Source of the DNA: Isoetes taiwanensis
Taxonomy: Eukaryota; Streptophyta; Lycopodiopsida; Isoetales; Isoetaceae
Direction: 5' to 3'
NCBI GenBank assembly: GCA_021234155.1
Contig: JAJEKV010000072.1
Span: forward strand, 4,999,620 to 5,063,619
DNA length: 64,000 nucleotides
Position 1 is the stretch's first letter; each line of letters starts with the position of its first letter. The translations under genes were made by a program, and so were the position numbers. Under the pieces are notes generated by a model, which was not told where the DNA came from, made no database searches, and worked only from the letters and a program-made list of their open reading frames with translations. Positions 1 through 12,900 of the stretch are shown here, piece after piece.

Positions 1-326
1 TATTTGATCCGATTTCGCCACATTGCGAGGTTTCTGACGCTATTTCTGCCTTCTCAATTCTTGATTTTAGAGCTGTGAAACGGGCACAAAATCCTTTTTG
101 TTGATCCGATTCAGTTCATTTACTTTCTCATATTTATAATCACGTTAGGAGCTCCGTCAGAAAGATTGAGCAACAACAGGAGCATGTTGCTGATGTCCGT
201 CCATTTGATGCAGAATTGAAAGGACAAGTAAGTTTTAGGAAGAATATTGGCCGCTGTTAGAAGTTCTTATTGATCTTGGCAAAACTTTTTTAATCTTTAG
301 GTCTGTTGATAGATTGAGAAAAAAAA

Positions 327-1037
327 ATGACAAGCGCCAGGCAAACGCTGCACAAAAGGGAGCCAAATCGATTCGGAAGCAGAAAAAGAATCGTTGATCT
401 GACAGGGAGCAATTTGATCCACAGGCCTACGGCAGTGCGGTGCGAAAAGGGTGTAAGATGCTGGAGCCTAAGAACCCTAGTCGGAATAATGGTACCCTGT
501 TGTGGATGCAGCACCATAGAAAAATTTCAGCAGGATGCTGAATCTGTGCAAGGATCCACCATTATTTGCACAATCTTTGGATATAGAAAGGGCAAGGTAA
601 ATTTGTGTATCCAAGAAGATCCTCGTGGTGCACCTTTCTTGATCCTGGAACTTGCTATGCCGACATATCTTCTGGTAAGAGAAATGTCTTCCGGATTGCT
701 CAGAATTGCTCTTGAATGTGAAAAAAGAAAAGAAGAAAATAGGCCTCTATTTGCCGAGCCAGTTTGGTCCATGTTTTGCAATGGCCGAAAGGTCGGATTT
801 GCCATGAAGCGCCACTGTACAGATAGCGATCAGATGATTTTAAGCTTAATGCAGCTTGTGACTATGGGCGCCGGAGTAATCCCGATCCAAGAAGGCAAAA
901 AGGAAGAAGAGGAGATCATGTATATGCGAGCTACTTATGAGCGGGTTGTGGGTTCTGCAGATTCAGAGTCTTACCATATGATCAACCCAGGAGGATCCCC
1001 TGGCCAAGAACTCAGCATATTTTTCATCCGAGCTTGA
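327..1037 (+). CDS. MIZ1-like (DUF617) protein, paralogue 1
   Basis: Single-exon open frame of 236 residues. It matches the MIZU-KUSSEI1/DUF617 family of land plants, whose Arabidopsis founder acts in root hydrotropism. Visible family landmarks are TIFGYRKGKV (about residues 82-91), LELAMPTYLLVREMSSG, RIALECEKR, EPVWSMFCNGRK near the middle, VTMGAGVIP, and the C-terminal block YMRATYERVVG...GQELSIFFIRA that ends these proteins. The length is a little short for the family because the variable N-terminus is brief. The ATG at 327 is the first in frame, and homology with the other two copies begins a few residues later (EPNRFGSRKRIVDLTG). It is clearly diverged from the copies at 23549 and 39827, so it is an older paralogue. 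The biochemical function of DUF617 is not established. An intact gene is likely. Confidence 0.9.
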   Translation: MTSARQTLHKREPNRFGSRKRIVDLTGSNLIHRPTAVRCEKGVRCWSLRTLVGIMVPCCGCSTIEKFQQDAESVQGSTIICTIFGYRKGKVNLCIQEDPRGAPFLILELAMPTYLLVREMSSGLLRIALECEKRKEENRPLFAEPVWSMFCNGRKVGFAMKRHCTDSDQMILSLMQLVTMGAGVIPIQEGKKEEEEIMYMRATYERVVGSADSESYHMINPGGSPGQELSIFFIRA

Positions 1038-2153
1038 AATCTCTCTGTTAATACCTGTGCAGTGAAGGTCTTCTTTATGTACTTGCAGATTCAAACGCAA
1101 TTTAGGTGCACATTTGTCCCAGAAAGCAAATTTCTTGTGATACTTCTTCAGATGATTAAATTGTGGGAAAAAAATATATAGATTTGTCTGAGAAAGATCC
1201 TTGGCAAGCGCATTGTCTGAAATGTTCTTCCAAAAGGCATAGTTTTGTAGAAGTTCCTTGTTGCAAGCAGAATGGGAATGGATTTTGTTACTTGATTTGA
1301 ATAATAAATTGCTTACACTCACATTGCAAAATGAATTTGTGATTGTGACTTCTATGCTGCAAAATCTTTTTGGGTTTTGTAGGGAATCAAAGCTCCAACC
1401 TTTGTATTTCGGAAGATGCAAATTCTTTGGATTCTGATTTTGATTCTGATGTAGTAGAGTAGAGAGCAGTTGAAGAACGAACAAATTTGATGACAATTCC
1501 TAGGTTTAAGTGCAATAATGTCTTTGCTATTAGTAAGCAATCAGTCGTCTCCTCAAAGCAGAGCTAATTAATGTTCTAATCAATGTACAGAATCAAAGAA
1601 ACTGAAGCATTACAGTTTCTTTTAGGTGGTTTCTTTTATAATAGATTAAAGTTTTTGACAGTCCTGATACTGTAAATTAGCAATCGAAGTGGGCAATGCG
1701 CTAAATTTTGTAAAATCTACAGAAATCTGGCAGCAATGTGGCATGATTACAGCCGATTGGCAGAGGATTGAGGATGGAGAAAATGGATGGATCGATGATG
1801 AAAGAGATGAGCACGAGAAGCAAGGCGAAAAGGCAGAGAAAGCAAGCAACAATAAAAACAAAAGCTGGGCAAATCCAGAGATGGCCGGAAGTCCGGCAGA
1901 GAGGCATGGAAGAGTGGGTGGGTTGAATAATAATGAAAGTGCCATGCTTCAGCTCGTGGGCAACTCCATCATGGCATGCCTGTGTAACGGTCCTGTGTCT
2001 GTGGCGTGGCGGATACAGGGAGCCTCTATCCGCCCCCCTTGTGACTTGTCCTTTAGCATTTTGTTTTTGTCCTCCATTTTGGAGCATGGCACGGTTGGCC
2101 TGCCCACTTGCCCATTACTCCACGTGTTGTGTGCCGCTTTTTATCCCCACATT
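1038..2153. other. Gene-poor flank of the first MIZ1-like gene
   Basis: I see 3' flank and AT-rich intergenic sequence. Several open frames of 60-215 codons cross it on both strands, but none has recognisable motifs and they overlap one another. No RNA gene or element boundary could be supported. Confidence 0.5.
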
Positions 2154-2199
2154 ACAACTTGTTCACTCGTTTCATTACAACTTGTTCACTCGTTTCATT
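2154..2199. repeat. Two tandem copies of a 23-bp unit
   Basis: A 23-bp unit starting ACAACTTGTTCACTCG occurs twice back to back (2154-2176 and 2177-2199) with no mismatch. It is a local tandem duplication next to the inverted-repeat element at 2270. Confidence 0.85.
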
Positions 2200-2269
2200 A
2201 CGGCCATATTACTGTTGATCGCATATTCTGTCCAATGCTGTTGGATGTACCTCTTCCACGGCCCACATT

Positions 2270-2460
2270 CGTAAAGTTAGGGGGGAGGATATTTCCCCAT
2301 ATTACAAGCCATCTTAAAACTTATAATCTGCTGTAGCTCGCTTCCTGTCCTCCGATGCTGGCTTCATCTCCTCCCATACTGGCTGATAACGGAGTAATCA
2401 AATTTTTGTGGCTACGATGGCGCCACGTGGCAAGAAATATCCTCCCCCCTTAACTTTACG
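2270..2460. mobile_element. MITE-like element with about 26-bp terminal inverted repeats
   Basis: The left arm 2270-2295 and right arm 2434-2460 are inverted copies that differ only by one extra A. Each arm starts CGTAAAGTTA, runs through a G6 tract and ends in GATATTTC. The 191-bp element is non-coding. No convincing target duplication is visible, so the superfamily is unassigned. Confidence 0.6.
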
Positions 2461-2574
2461 TTAGAAAATGTTCGCCCGCAGGCCCTTACGCGGGGTGCGG
2501 ACCCGGCTCGCCCTGCCGGGCTCGCCAGGTCCTTACCCCGCGTAAGGGCCTGCGGGCGAACATTATCTCTAACA
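2460..2574. repeat. GC-rich perfect hairpin, 29-bp arms
   Basis: Arms 2468-2496 and 2535-2563 are exact reverse complements over 29 bp (arm begins ATGTTCGCCCGCAGGCC), with a 38-nt GC-rich loop. Pairing extends outward imperfectly to a GTTAG...CTAAC pair. It directly abuts the inverted-repeat element on its left. It could be a foldback element or a small-RNA hairpin, and the sequence does not decide between these. Confidence 0.8.
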
Positions 2575-4885
2575 AAATAAGCTGCATTATGTGGCTTGCA
2601 TAAGAGTTCTTGCCATTGATTTAGTAACAGGTAAAGGCCGCTGAGGCCATTATTTTGGCGGAAAAGGCCTGGTGGCGGCGACCAGGCTCGCTGTATGCCC
2701 CATTTCGGCCAGCTATATGCCACATCAGCAAACTATATAAAGTTTTTTTTTCTCCTTTCTTCCAGCGATACTTCCGTTGCCATAGCCATGCACAGAGCTA
2801 TGGCGATATCTGTTTTGACATGGGCACTTGCCTTTTTTCTATTGCCATAGCATTTGTGCATGGTTTACCAGTTGCCATAGCAGAGTTTTTTGCGGATCAC
2901 CATACTTTTGGGGTTGTTCTTTATGTTCTTGTGGATTTTGCATTTCAGCAATCGCCATGGCTGGTTTTCAGAGTTTTTCTTGGAGTTTGTGTCGCTAAGC
3001 TCAGGTAAGAATGCAAAGCTGTTAATCTTTTATTAACAGAGCCTTGAGACCTTACTTTAACTGGTTTTTCGTAGATTTGGAAGGATCTTTTGTGAAGATT
3101 TGACAAGGTAACTTCATTTGCATGCCTTTCTGAAGATTATTTACTCTGTTTGCGTCTCTAACGCATTTCTTTGTGTATTTAGGTGCCTACATTTACATGG
3201 ATGAGCTATGGAGTCAGTTAGACTGTTAGATTCACTGTTAACAGTTGCTTCAAGAACATGCCTAGCTTATTTCTATGCCAGTTGCTTCAAGAACATGTTC
3301 GATGCCAGTTGCTTCAAGAACATGTGCAAATTGTCATTCTGATGGGGACGCTTTAGAATCATGGAACACAAGGCCTCAAAAAAATAACTTTTATTAATTT
3401 TTTGCAGCAATTTTTGCATGAAACCACTATAATAAAATAATATCATTTTGTGGGTTAATATGTTGAATAACTATGAATGGTTATAAAGAGTGGTTTATTA
3501 TAACTATGGTATTTTTATGGTAGTTAAGTAATTAGTTTAATATATGATTTTAGTAGTGCTTTGTTAGCAATTAGTGATGTGGGTCAAAAAACTAGCAATA
3601 GTTTTTTAATTGATTTTTTGTGCAGCCTCTGGTGGTTGCATAATAAAGTTGTTCATATCTTTTTATATAAACCAAATATTGTTCCATATAATAAATTGTC
3701 AATGTTGTTATCGAGTTATTTTAGAGCATACACTGGTATCAGTTTATACACATATGTGATAATTTCTAGAGTTTTTTCACTAGAACGTGTGGTTGTAAAG
3801 CAACAAGAATTGATATCGATTGTCTAATAAACCAAGTGAGTGCATATTTAGTGCATATAAAGAGTGCCTTGGTATTTCCAATTGACACATCTCTATACAA
3901 ATTATATATCATCATTAAACTCTGGACCAATTAATTAACCCATCCCCATACAAACTATATGTCATCATTAAGTTCTGGACTCTCATCCCTGCACAAAATT
4001 AAAGAACACCACTATAATTACTAAAACATAAAACTATTGATCGCCAAGCCATCAATTAGATATAACTGCATAAAAGGCCTTCAATAAAAGTATGAAGCAA
4101 CTACAATAGAATGAATGAACAAGAGCCTCTATGGTCTACTGCAAAAGGATAAGAGAAGCTCCAAAACATAGAAAACAAAAGACCTCACATGCAAGCCCAG
4201 ATACATGCTGATGATGCAAATCCAGTGCTCAATCCCGTATCAAAACATGATTCACATATATATTTTTCAAATAAGGCATAACTTTTGTATTTTTTTCTGT
4301 TCTTTTCTTTATCTACGAAGATACAGTAGTGGAATGATAGATCTGCACACATCGAAGATACAATAGTGGAATGATAGATATGCACACATCATGGCAGTGA
4401 CCACATCATTGGCATTAATTCCAAATTCTTGTGGTGCTCAGGAAAAGGGACAATAACAAGAAGGCTTTAGGGCAAACAACAAATGCAAGGAAAACGATTA
4501 TCGCTGGCTTTGGTTTAAGTTTACAATTCAAGATCATGACTCGAGGCATTGGCAATGGCAGATACATAGAAGATATATAAGCAAATAGCAGCCCAAAAAT
4601 GATGAGTTTAGCTTTTTCCCAGGTTAGAAAATTATTATGGATCATACAAAGACAATTTAGAGGAAAGCCAGTAAAGTAGAAAACCTCTCTCATGCAGAGG
4701 ATGCCAAGAATTTTCTTTTTCAATTCTGAGAATTCCGCACTAGAAGAGTGATGCATTGTGCCCCTCCCAGCAGCGTACCATATTATATGATCCAACATCA
4801 CTTGATTCTGAAGATTGCATGCTAGACACTTAATTCTGAAAATTGCATGCTAGAAGTTCCAGCAACCTACCAACAATATACAAAG
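2575..4885. other. AT-rich intergenic sequence with a short dispersed repeat
   Basis: No supported gene. The 19-bp unit CAGTTGCTTCAAGAACATG occurs three times (3242-3260, 3279-3297, 3306-3324). Short open frames here lack motifs. Confidence 0.5.
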
Positions 4886-7080
4886 AGAATAGAATAGAAT
4901 AGAATTTTTATCGTCCACGGAGACCAATTGGCCTATGGGACCCAACAAGAGGCGCAACAAGCATATTACTACACGGGTTAAAAAAAACCCCCTCCCCGCC
5001 CTAAAGGGTTGTTTGGGGATAGAGGCAATGGATCTATGCTTTTTCATGGGTAGATGAGTGCGGAGGTAGCATTGCGGGCCCCCCTCCAACCTGGGATTTA
5101 TGTGGCGTTGATAATGTGTCGTCTTGGCCTGTTCAAGGGTGCTGGCATTCCATAGCTTACTGAGGAAGCATGCGTCAAGGTACTGTCTGAGACTGCAACG
5201 GTCTGCCTCCGTTTGCATTTGGATGCACCTGTGACAAAAGCACAGGTTCTTCTAGTATCTTGAATAGGTGCGATTGGTGGGCCCAATCATACAGCTTCGC
5301 CTTGTAGCTATTGTTCTCCATTGCATAGAGTGCTTTCCAATCTGCTATGGCTCGCAGCCGAATAGAATTGTCCCAGTTCATGGCCGACATGAACTCCACC
5401 CCCAAATATTTGTAAGCGGACACCACTTCAACATTTTGGCCACGATAAGTGAGGATTGGAGGCAATGGCTGGCGTGCAGACGATATCAGGACCACCTTGG
5501 TTTTGGCTAAGTTGACACGCATGTTAGTCACCTGGCAAATGTGTCCAGGGCATCGACATGGCGTTGCATGTCCGCCCGAGTGTGTGCTAGGAGGTGCACA
5601 TCGTCAGCATAGATTAGCTGCCTGATGATCTGGTGTAGGAGGTGGGCCCCAATGCCTCCATTATCAGCTTGCCAGCTCTCCAACTGATCAATATATAGGC
5701 CAAATAGTATGGGAGAGAGAGGGCACCCTTGACGGACCCCGACACTGCTCTCAAATGGTCGGCCCGCTGGTTGCAACCGGCCGGTACATGTCTCATATAA
5801 TCTGTAGCAGTTCGGCAGGGATGTTTAGCTGCTGCAATCTTGCCCACAGCTTTTCCCGAGGCACAATGTCAAAAGCCTTGGCGAAGTCTACGAAGCAGTA
5901 ATACAGATCCTGCCGATAGTTCCTGCTGTCCTCAACCAGAGTCCGCAGCGTGAAGATATGATCTTTGGTTGAGTGCCTCGGCCTGAATCTTGCCTGTGTG
6001 AGTGCCCGCACTTCTGCTGCTTCTGCCCATCCTGTCAATTGCCGCTCGAGGATCCCAGCAAGGAGCTTTGCAAACATTGAACTGATCATGATGGTCCGAT
6101 AATTGGCCAGGCAATGCGGGTCTCCTGCCTTGTAGATTGGGACAACCCTGCTAGTGGTCCATTGCGGGGGAAAGCCTTCCCGTAATGCCTTGTTGAACAT
6201 GTCCGTCAGTACCGGTGTTATGGGTGGCCCTGCTCACTTGAGTAACTCTGCCTGCATGCCATCAAGGTCTAGTGCTTTTCCATTGGCTAGACGTTGCAGC
6301 CCCTGCGTTACCTCTGCCTCTGTGATTGCTAGTACTGGGCCCTGCTGGGGGGGTAATGCTGCCCGTGCACCCTCCGGGTTGTAGAGCTGTTGTAGTTATT
6401 GCCCCCACTGGTCTAGAGTGATGTTTCCCGTGGGCGGTACTGATCTCCTAAGTACTCTCCGCCAGAAGGTCCTGGGATGACGTTCCAGGAGGAAGAACAT
6501 TTCCTGTTGATGCCGCAATGTACCGGGCCTTTCTAGTCTTGAGGAAAGTGTGGTATTGCTTGACTGCATCCGGGCATAGCGCAGGGTCTGTGACTTGGCG
6601 AAGCCAGCGTTTGCGTTCTTTACACTCGGCATCGAACCACTGGTTACGTGGAAAGGCTGTAGCTCTTGAGGTTTGTCGGGGGCGACTTCTCCCAAAACAC
6701 CTCTCTGCTCCAGCGTTGAGCATTGTGAGATGCTTGCCAGATCCTCTGTAAGCATCTGGGAGTAAGTGGGAGCGCGCTCATAGTCCAGTCTGAGTTGGGG
6801 CATTCGAGGGGATGTTGGATAGGCGTCTGGGGCAACCTGGCAAGCAAGGTGCAGGTAGAGCAGCAGGTGGTCTGAGTCCACCTCCTCATCCCTACCAGCT
6901 GTTCCCACTTGAAAATATTTGACGAGGTGCATGTTCTGCTCGGCCATCAAAACATAGTCTACTACGTTGGATCCACCCCCCTGGTTCTCCTGCATGCAAG
7001 TGTGCTGGCTGGAGGACGACCGTTGTGCCGGCCCATTGCAAATCACTAGGTCAAAGATACTGCAGAGCATCAACAGCTGC
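4886..7080 (-). mobile_element. 5'-truncated LINE (non-LTR retrotransposon), ORF2 relic
   Basis: Read on the minus strand, the pieces come in LINE ORF2 order. About 7073-6396 is the end of an AP-type endonuclease domain, including an SDHLLL motif. About 6200-5793 has reverse transcriptase blocks (VVPIYKAGDPH, NYRTIMISS, FVDFAKAFD). About 5776-5528 has GVRQGCPLSP and the catalytic YADD box. About 5531-5175 has the thumb motif AYKYLGVEF, and 5218-4850 is the C-terminal region. The frame breaks several times, so the ORF is dead. The 3' end is a (TTCTA)n-type tail (4886-4905) next to a 3'-UTR block shared with the LINE ends near 14030 and 62655. The 5' part, including ORF1, is missing. Confidence 0.85.
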
Positions 7081-7084
7081 CTCC

Positions 7085-9960
7085 CATAGCGCGAGACCCG
7101 AATGTCAGCTAATGCTCATGGCCAAGCTAGAAGATCTAAGATCTTGGTATCATCAGATAAGAATAAATGAGGAAGACATTCATAAAACTACCTTTAAAAC
7201 GCGGTATGGGCAATGTGAATTCACGGTATTGCCCTTTGGTCTATCAAATGCTCTCGCAACCTTCATGCGGCTAATGAATGAAGCATTTAAAATCTTCTTG
7301 GATGAGTCAATGGAAGAGCATATAGTCTATTTGAGAATCATATTAGAAAAGAAGAGACGACACCACTTTTTTGGTAAGCTTTCGATGTGTCACTTTGCAA
7401 CATCTAAGGTGAAGTATTTGGATCACACGGTGTCGGTAGAGGGAATTTCCATCGACCCATCAAAGATAGAAGCAATACTCGATTGGCTGCACCAAAGAAT
7501 GTCTCAGAAGCAAGGAGTTTTTTTTTAGTCTTGCAGGGTATTATAGGAGATTTATGAAAGACTTTGTTAAGTAGACAACCCCTCTTTCAGACCTCACTAA
7601 GCATAACAACGTCAAGGATTGGAACACACATTGGATCTAGAATGTCCAAACTTCATTTGACGATGAATAATGTGACAGCATTAACCAATCCATGACCAGG
7701 AGCTCCTCGGCATCGTAAGAGTTTTAGGAATTTGGAGGCAGTATTTGCTTAGTAGGAAGTTCTAGCTAGATACTGACCACCGAAGCCTCCAATATATTAT
7801 GATGCAATCACTCCTCAATTTGAGGCAAAGACGTTGGATGGAGTCTCACAAAGAGTATGACTTCGAGATAGTCTATAGGCCAGGGAAGTTGAACGTGGTT
7901 TTAAATGCACTTTCTCGATGGCACTTGGAGACGAGAGTGCATTGTGACGCCATTTGGGCCTTGGTTAGTAAATTTAGTAAGAAGATTGAAGAAGTCGTTC
8001 CTTCAGACCTTGAATGTAAGGACATATGTGCTAGTCTTTACAAGAAGTCAAGGACGGACAAAGAAAAAGAGGCCTTCAAATATTTTATAAGGAAGGTAAT
8101 GTCTTATATCATAAAGATAACTTATGCATAAGAGAGTAAGAAAGTTAATTCTCCATGACACGCATAATATCCCAATTTCTGGCCACATAGGATTTATGAA
8201 AACCTACTTCAAAATTAGTAGTTACTTCTGGCTAGGCATGAGGAAGCATATAGCCCCAGGGGATGCACCTAAGCTATAGGGGACACGTCATCTGCATGCA
8301 TGCACAGGGTCAGAAGAAACCCCCCTGTATACACTTTTCGTTGTAGAAAACCCCTTCTCATAAGGTCTCATATGAATACTGATTTCAAATATACTAGGAA
8401 ATATATCTAACAAGGTAGAAACCCAAATCCAATAATCCCTCTTCGCATGCATAGATAAAAAAAAGCCCTTCCATACACGTATAATTTATTCTTCTCCTGC
8501 CAACTTCCCCCTCACGACTTTGGATGGTATGAAATGCAAAAAACCAAACTTGCATATGACGTATATGGATGTTTTCATAAAAAATAAATCCCCTGAAGGT
8601 CATTCGCTAGTGTTGTATGGCCAGTATAATATGAATCCCCCTTGCATATAGCAAGGTACATTCAAGAGTGCCAGATATGTCAGACGAAAGTGGAGCAACT
8701 TCGAATTCTAGGAACTTTTAAACCCTTGGCTGTGCCAAATGCCAAATAGAAAATTGTGATCATGGACTTCATAACGGGTCTTCCGAGAACAACAAGTAGT
8801 AATCGACAAGTTGTCGAAGATGGCACATTTTCTGTTGTGTCGCAGCACAAATATAACTTTGGATATCGCCTTGCTCGTCACAAAGGAGATCTTTAGATTG
8901 CATGGAATGCCAAGAGAAATCATCACTGACAAGGATCTGAAGTTCATTGGAGGGACCTATTCGATACAATTGGGAGAAAGCTAAGTATGAGCACATCATA
9001 TCATCCCCAAAAATATGGTCAAACAGAGTGGACCGACCAGATATTGGAGGAAAATGTTGAGGAACTGTGTGGAATAAGCAATCAAGATGGGAAGACTATA
9101 TTCATTTGGTGGAGTACCAAGCAGTCTCCCTTCATGATAAATTATAGCTATCAATATCTGACACTAGATACCTGACACAATCATGTGTCCAAGGTAGAAG
9201 TTTTTCAGCTATTGTTGAGAGATATGCAGTAATTGGTGGAAGAAGTGCGAGGGTATCTTCTAGCCATAAGAAGGCATCAAACGAGCTTAGCAAATAAGCG
9301 CATGACCTTACGAGAATTCCAAGTAAGGGATAGAGTTTGGCTTAAGAAAAAAGTTACATAAGCAAAGCTCCGCATCGACAACTGCAAGAAGCTTGCTCCA
9401 AGGTGGGCGGGACCATTCAGAATTGTTCAAATAGTAGGCAACCAACCTACAAATTGGATCATCTCACTTACTTGAAGGTCTTCTACGTAAGCGTTCTTAA
9501 GAAGCATGCTTCGAACCCGAAGGAGATATTGGTGACTCCAACTACGTTGGAAATGTCAGAGGAACAACTTGAGATTGTTTTGGAGGCCCTAGTTGATAGG
9601 GCATATAAGAAAATAAGGTGGTCTCAATTCCTCCAATACCTGGTCAGTGGAAGCACTTGCCGTGGAAGATGCTACATGGGTGCTCAAATCAAATTTAGAG
9701 AAACATTGCCCAGAGTTCATGGAGCAATGCCAAGATAAGTTCATCACCAACGGAGTCGACAACGAGCTCGAGGGCGTGCGAGGTAGGATGGGGCCCCCAA
9801 TCCAACAGGGTTGGGTGGAAATGAGAGTGCATGCATTCATCTTAGAATAGGGATCATGGATAGAATGCATGATTGGAAACCCTCTAGAGTCTATGTCCAT
9901 TAGAGGATAGGCCACCTCCTATGCCAAGGGCAACAAAGAGTGTAGGCATTAGACATGCAT
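7085..9960 (+). mobile_element. Decayed Ty3/Gypsy pol, reverse transcriptase to chromodomain-like end
   Basis: In order are: reverse transcriptase (about 7110-7520, DLRSWYHQIRI, FTVLPFGLSNA); the RNase H end (about 7780-7925, DFEIVYRPGKLN, NALSRW); an integrase zinc region (C-x2-C in ECQICQ near 8665); an integrase core piece (about 8985-9060, TSYHPQKYGQTEW); and the typical end SVLKKHASNPKE followed by a chromodomain-like VEDATW stretch (about 9490-9720). The segment that should carry the catalytic Y/FxDD box is deleted between LDES and MEEHI near 7305. Stops and frameshifts are frequent. A 389-bp insertion sits at 8255-8643. No LTR pair was recognised. The part from 9035 onward is repeated at 25645. 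Confidence 0.85.
8255..8643. mobile_element. 389-bp insertion in the Ty3 integrase, 9-bp flanking duplication
   Basis: The 9-mer GCATATAGC flanks the segment at 8246-8254 and 8644-8652. Removing the segment plus one repeat joins integrase codons (KHIA to ARYIQECQICQ). The ends are only weakly inverted (GGGGAT-CA core). A 9-bp duplication fits a non-autonomous MULE, but the assignment is tentative. Confidence 0.6.
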
Positions 9961-12900
9961 TCATTTGTTTAGGCATGATATGACATATTTTCCACTGGCC
10001 ATTATGGGAGAAGCATCTTCTCCTCATGTCGGGAAATGTTGCATCCATATAGGTTAAATTAATTAGAGGGGGTGGACCCTTAAAACCACAATTTATTACT
10101 TAAACTAATATAATGTGCTACATGCAGGCCAATAGATGGGAGGCAGCAAAGGGAAGAAGCGCATCACTAAGGAAATAGAAATAGATTTTGTCTTTAATTA
10201 TGTACTTATTTAAAATGTATTTGGGGCTTTCCCCTCATGCTGACGCTAACGCTTTTTCCAGCAGTTATAGTGCTGAATTTTGAATTTTTGGCCAAAGAAG
10301 AAAAAAAAAAAGTAACAATTCAATACTCATTTAGGCTTTTTTTTAAGGTGAGATATGGTCTGTTGTTTCATCGGTCGATCCTCTTTGCAACAAGAATAGA
10401 GATCGTTGTAAGAGGCAAATGTTTAATGGGCAAAGGTAAATTAACTCGTGCAAATGGCGATTTTAGCCGGGAATTGAAAAGTTTTGATATGTCTCCACCT
10501 CGCCACCATGATCAAGTTTGCTCAAGCTTCTTCTTTGGAAGTAAAGGTTTTCTCAGTTAAGCTCTGTCGAAGCTCTTTACTTCAAGCCTCTTCTTTGAGA
10601 TTTTAACATGTTTTCTCTCCGTGTTTTTAGGAAAAAGATCGATATTCCGATGTCTTGAAGCAGATCGGATCTCTCTTGGCGGCCATCTTCTTATGAAAAG
10701 TCATTATATTAGGGTTACTTCTGAAAATATTTGCATCGAAGGACGACATTTGGCTGCTGCAATTTGTGGCATTTCGAAGCATCAAGAATGATATTTGGCG
10801 GGGGGTTCGTGGGCAAAGATGTTCTTTTGAAATGCTCTCGCAACTTGTGAAAATCTCTGGCATTTCCATTAATATACTGGTTTTTTTGGCAAACTTTGTG
10901 GATTATTATTTTTCGTACTTCTTACAACAACCTTAAAGTTTGAAAATTGATTTGAACTATAGTAGACTTTACGAAATAATTGATCTGATTTTCATCTTAT
11001 AATTGTTTTTTTGTAGGCTCTTAAGGCTGAACCGCATGCTTTGAGCTTAAGATTGTGTCGTTTACTTTCTATACAATGTATGCTAATGTTTTTAATTTGC
11101 TCTATTGCTACCTGAGTCTTTCTTGAGTCTATCACAGTCTCCAGTTTTCTTCCATTCTCTATTGCAACTGAATTATTGAATGAATTCGGTTTATGGATTA
11201 AGGTTGTTTGTGCTAAACAGGCACTTAGGTGTTTGAGAGAAATCCAAATTGGGATGCGATGGCTTAAAATGCAATGAATCTTTTTGTTATAGTTTGAGCA
11301 TGGCGCAAGCTAGATTGTCTTGGACAGTATGGAAGTACATTGGTCATTTAAAAGTGCTCTGCTCTTTGTTGCTTATCCGTTTTGCTACGTTTGTTTTGAT
11401 TGCCTGATATGTGAACCTTGGGGTCTTCCAGGTATTGTCTCAAATTTGTGAGACTCTTTTGCTTTCAGTCTTTAACATCACTTTCAATTATCAAGTCTAA
11501 TATGATGCATCGTTCTAATCATTCAAATACTTCCAGCAATCTGATTCTGATAGAAATTCATGGCATTGTGTGCAAATAGAATATACACTTCTTTTTCTGC
11601 AGCCTTAATCTTATGTGTTTAGATGGGACTTCAATGTAAGGGTGGCCCTCCTTACAGCCTTAATCCTCCTTTATATGTGCAAATAGAATATACACGTCTT
11701 TTTCTACAGCACATTATGGCAATTACTTGCTATTTATTGTTATCCTTTGTTAACTTGATTTTATTTGTAGTTCTCAATTACAATGTCATCAAGAAATATG
11801 TCATCGCCATTGGAATCTAGACATTGGTTGTGAGAGCACTAATAATGCGTACACATGTTTCATTCTCTGTCTTTTAGCTGATGTTTAATTCGTCTGTTAA
11901 AATGCATGGGAGCTTAATTGAGACAAAATCAGGCATTTGAAAGTGTCCTGGTCCCATGCAAGCATACATGGAGAGCCAAATCTGGGCCCATGCCAACCTT
12001 GGCTAAGGAAATTATGCCCTTAAATTGCATCTTCTAACACAAATAGAAAGTTTTAATGGCAGCAATTATGTGCTGGATTTGAAGGGTTGCAGAATAGCAT
12101 TGCATCTTGGATATGGAAGATCTTATCCATAACAATATTATTGACACTAGAATCCACGATGATGTAGGCATTTAGAAGGCCATGTCACATACAACATGGG
12201 CAAATTATCCATGAACAGATTTGGAGAAGTACTGTAAGCATGAATTTTGTGGTTAATGCCATTATTTCTATGTTAATTCGAGCATAGTAGCTTGCAAGAG
12301 ACAATTTAGGTGTCAATTTATTAATGCCAGATATTGTTTTCTGGTACTATTTTCTGGGGTGCAATTGCCAAATGAAAATCATATTGCTTTAGTCTTTTTC
12401 AGAAACAAAGCAGGGGGGTGGGTATAAAAATAAATGATCCTATATGTTTGAGCATTTTGCAAGCATATGGAAGATTGAAAGCTATTAAACAGGGCAGAAT
12501 GTTACACAAATTTGGCAGAAATCATAAGGTTTGGTAGAAAATGCGGTAATGCCATGTACATAGGCGGTGGTGGCATAGGGGAGGCACGCAGTATTTTAAA
12601 TAACTTAAGTATTTGCAACATAGTATCTTGTAACACAAACACTGCAGGGCATTGCAGCTAATCGTGTTTGGTAATTTACTTGATGTTGTTTCTTTGAGTG
12701 TAATGATAACGGGATGTGGCCAGCATGGTGACGAGAGATTTGCTATGGGTGGCATGAAGCTAGTGTCACCTTTATTGGGAGTGCACCTTTATAAGGTGCA
12801 CTCGTATAGGCTTAGTATTAAGGCCACATGGTATCTTAGATACATGGAAGAAACATCATTTATTGAGCATGTAAAATGCAAAGTCCATTAATGCAGATCC

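Noticed and set aside
290-805. Minus-strand open frames opposite the MIZ1-like gene
   Set aside because: They lie antisense to a well-supported coding exon and recur opposite the other MIZ1-like copies only because the sequence is conserved.
1689-2336. Plus-strand frame of 215 codons
   Set aside because: No domain or motif. It crosses a 23-bp tandem repeat and runs into the inverted-repeat element.
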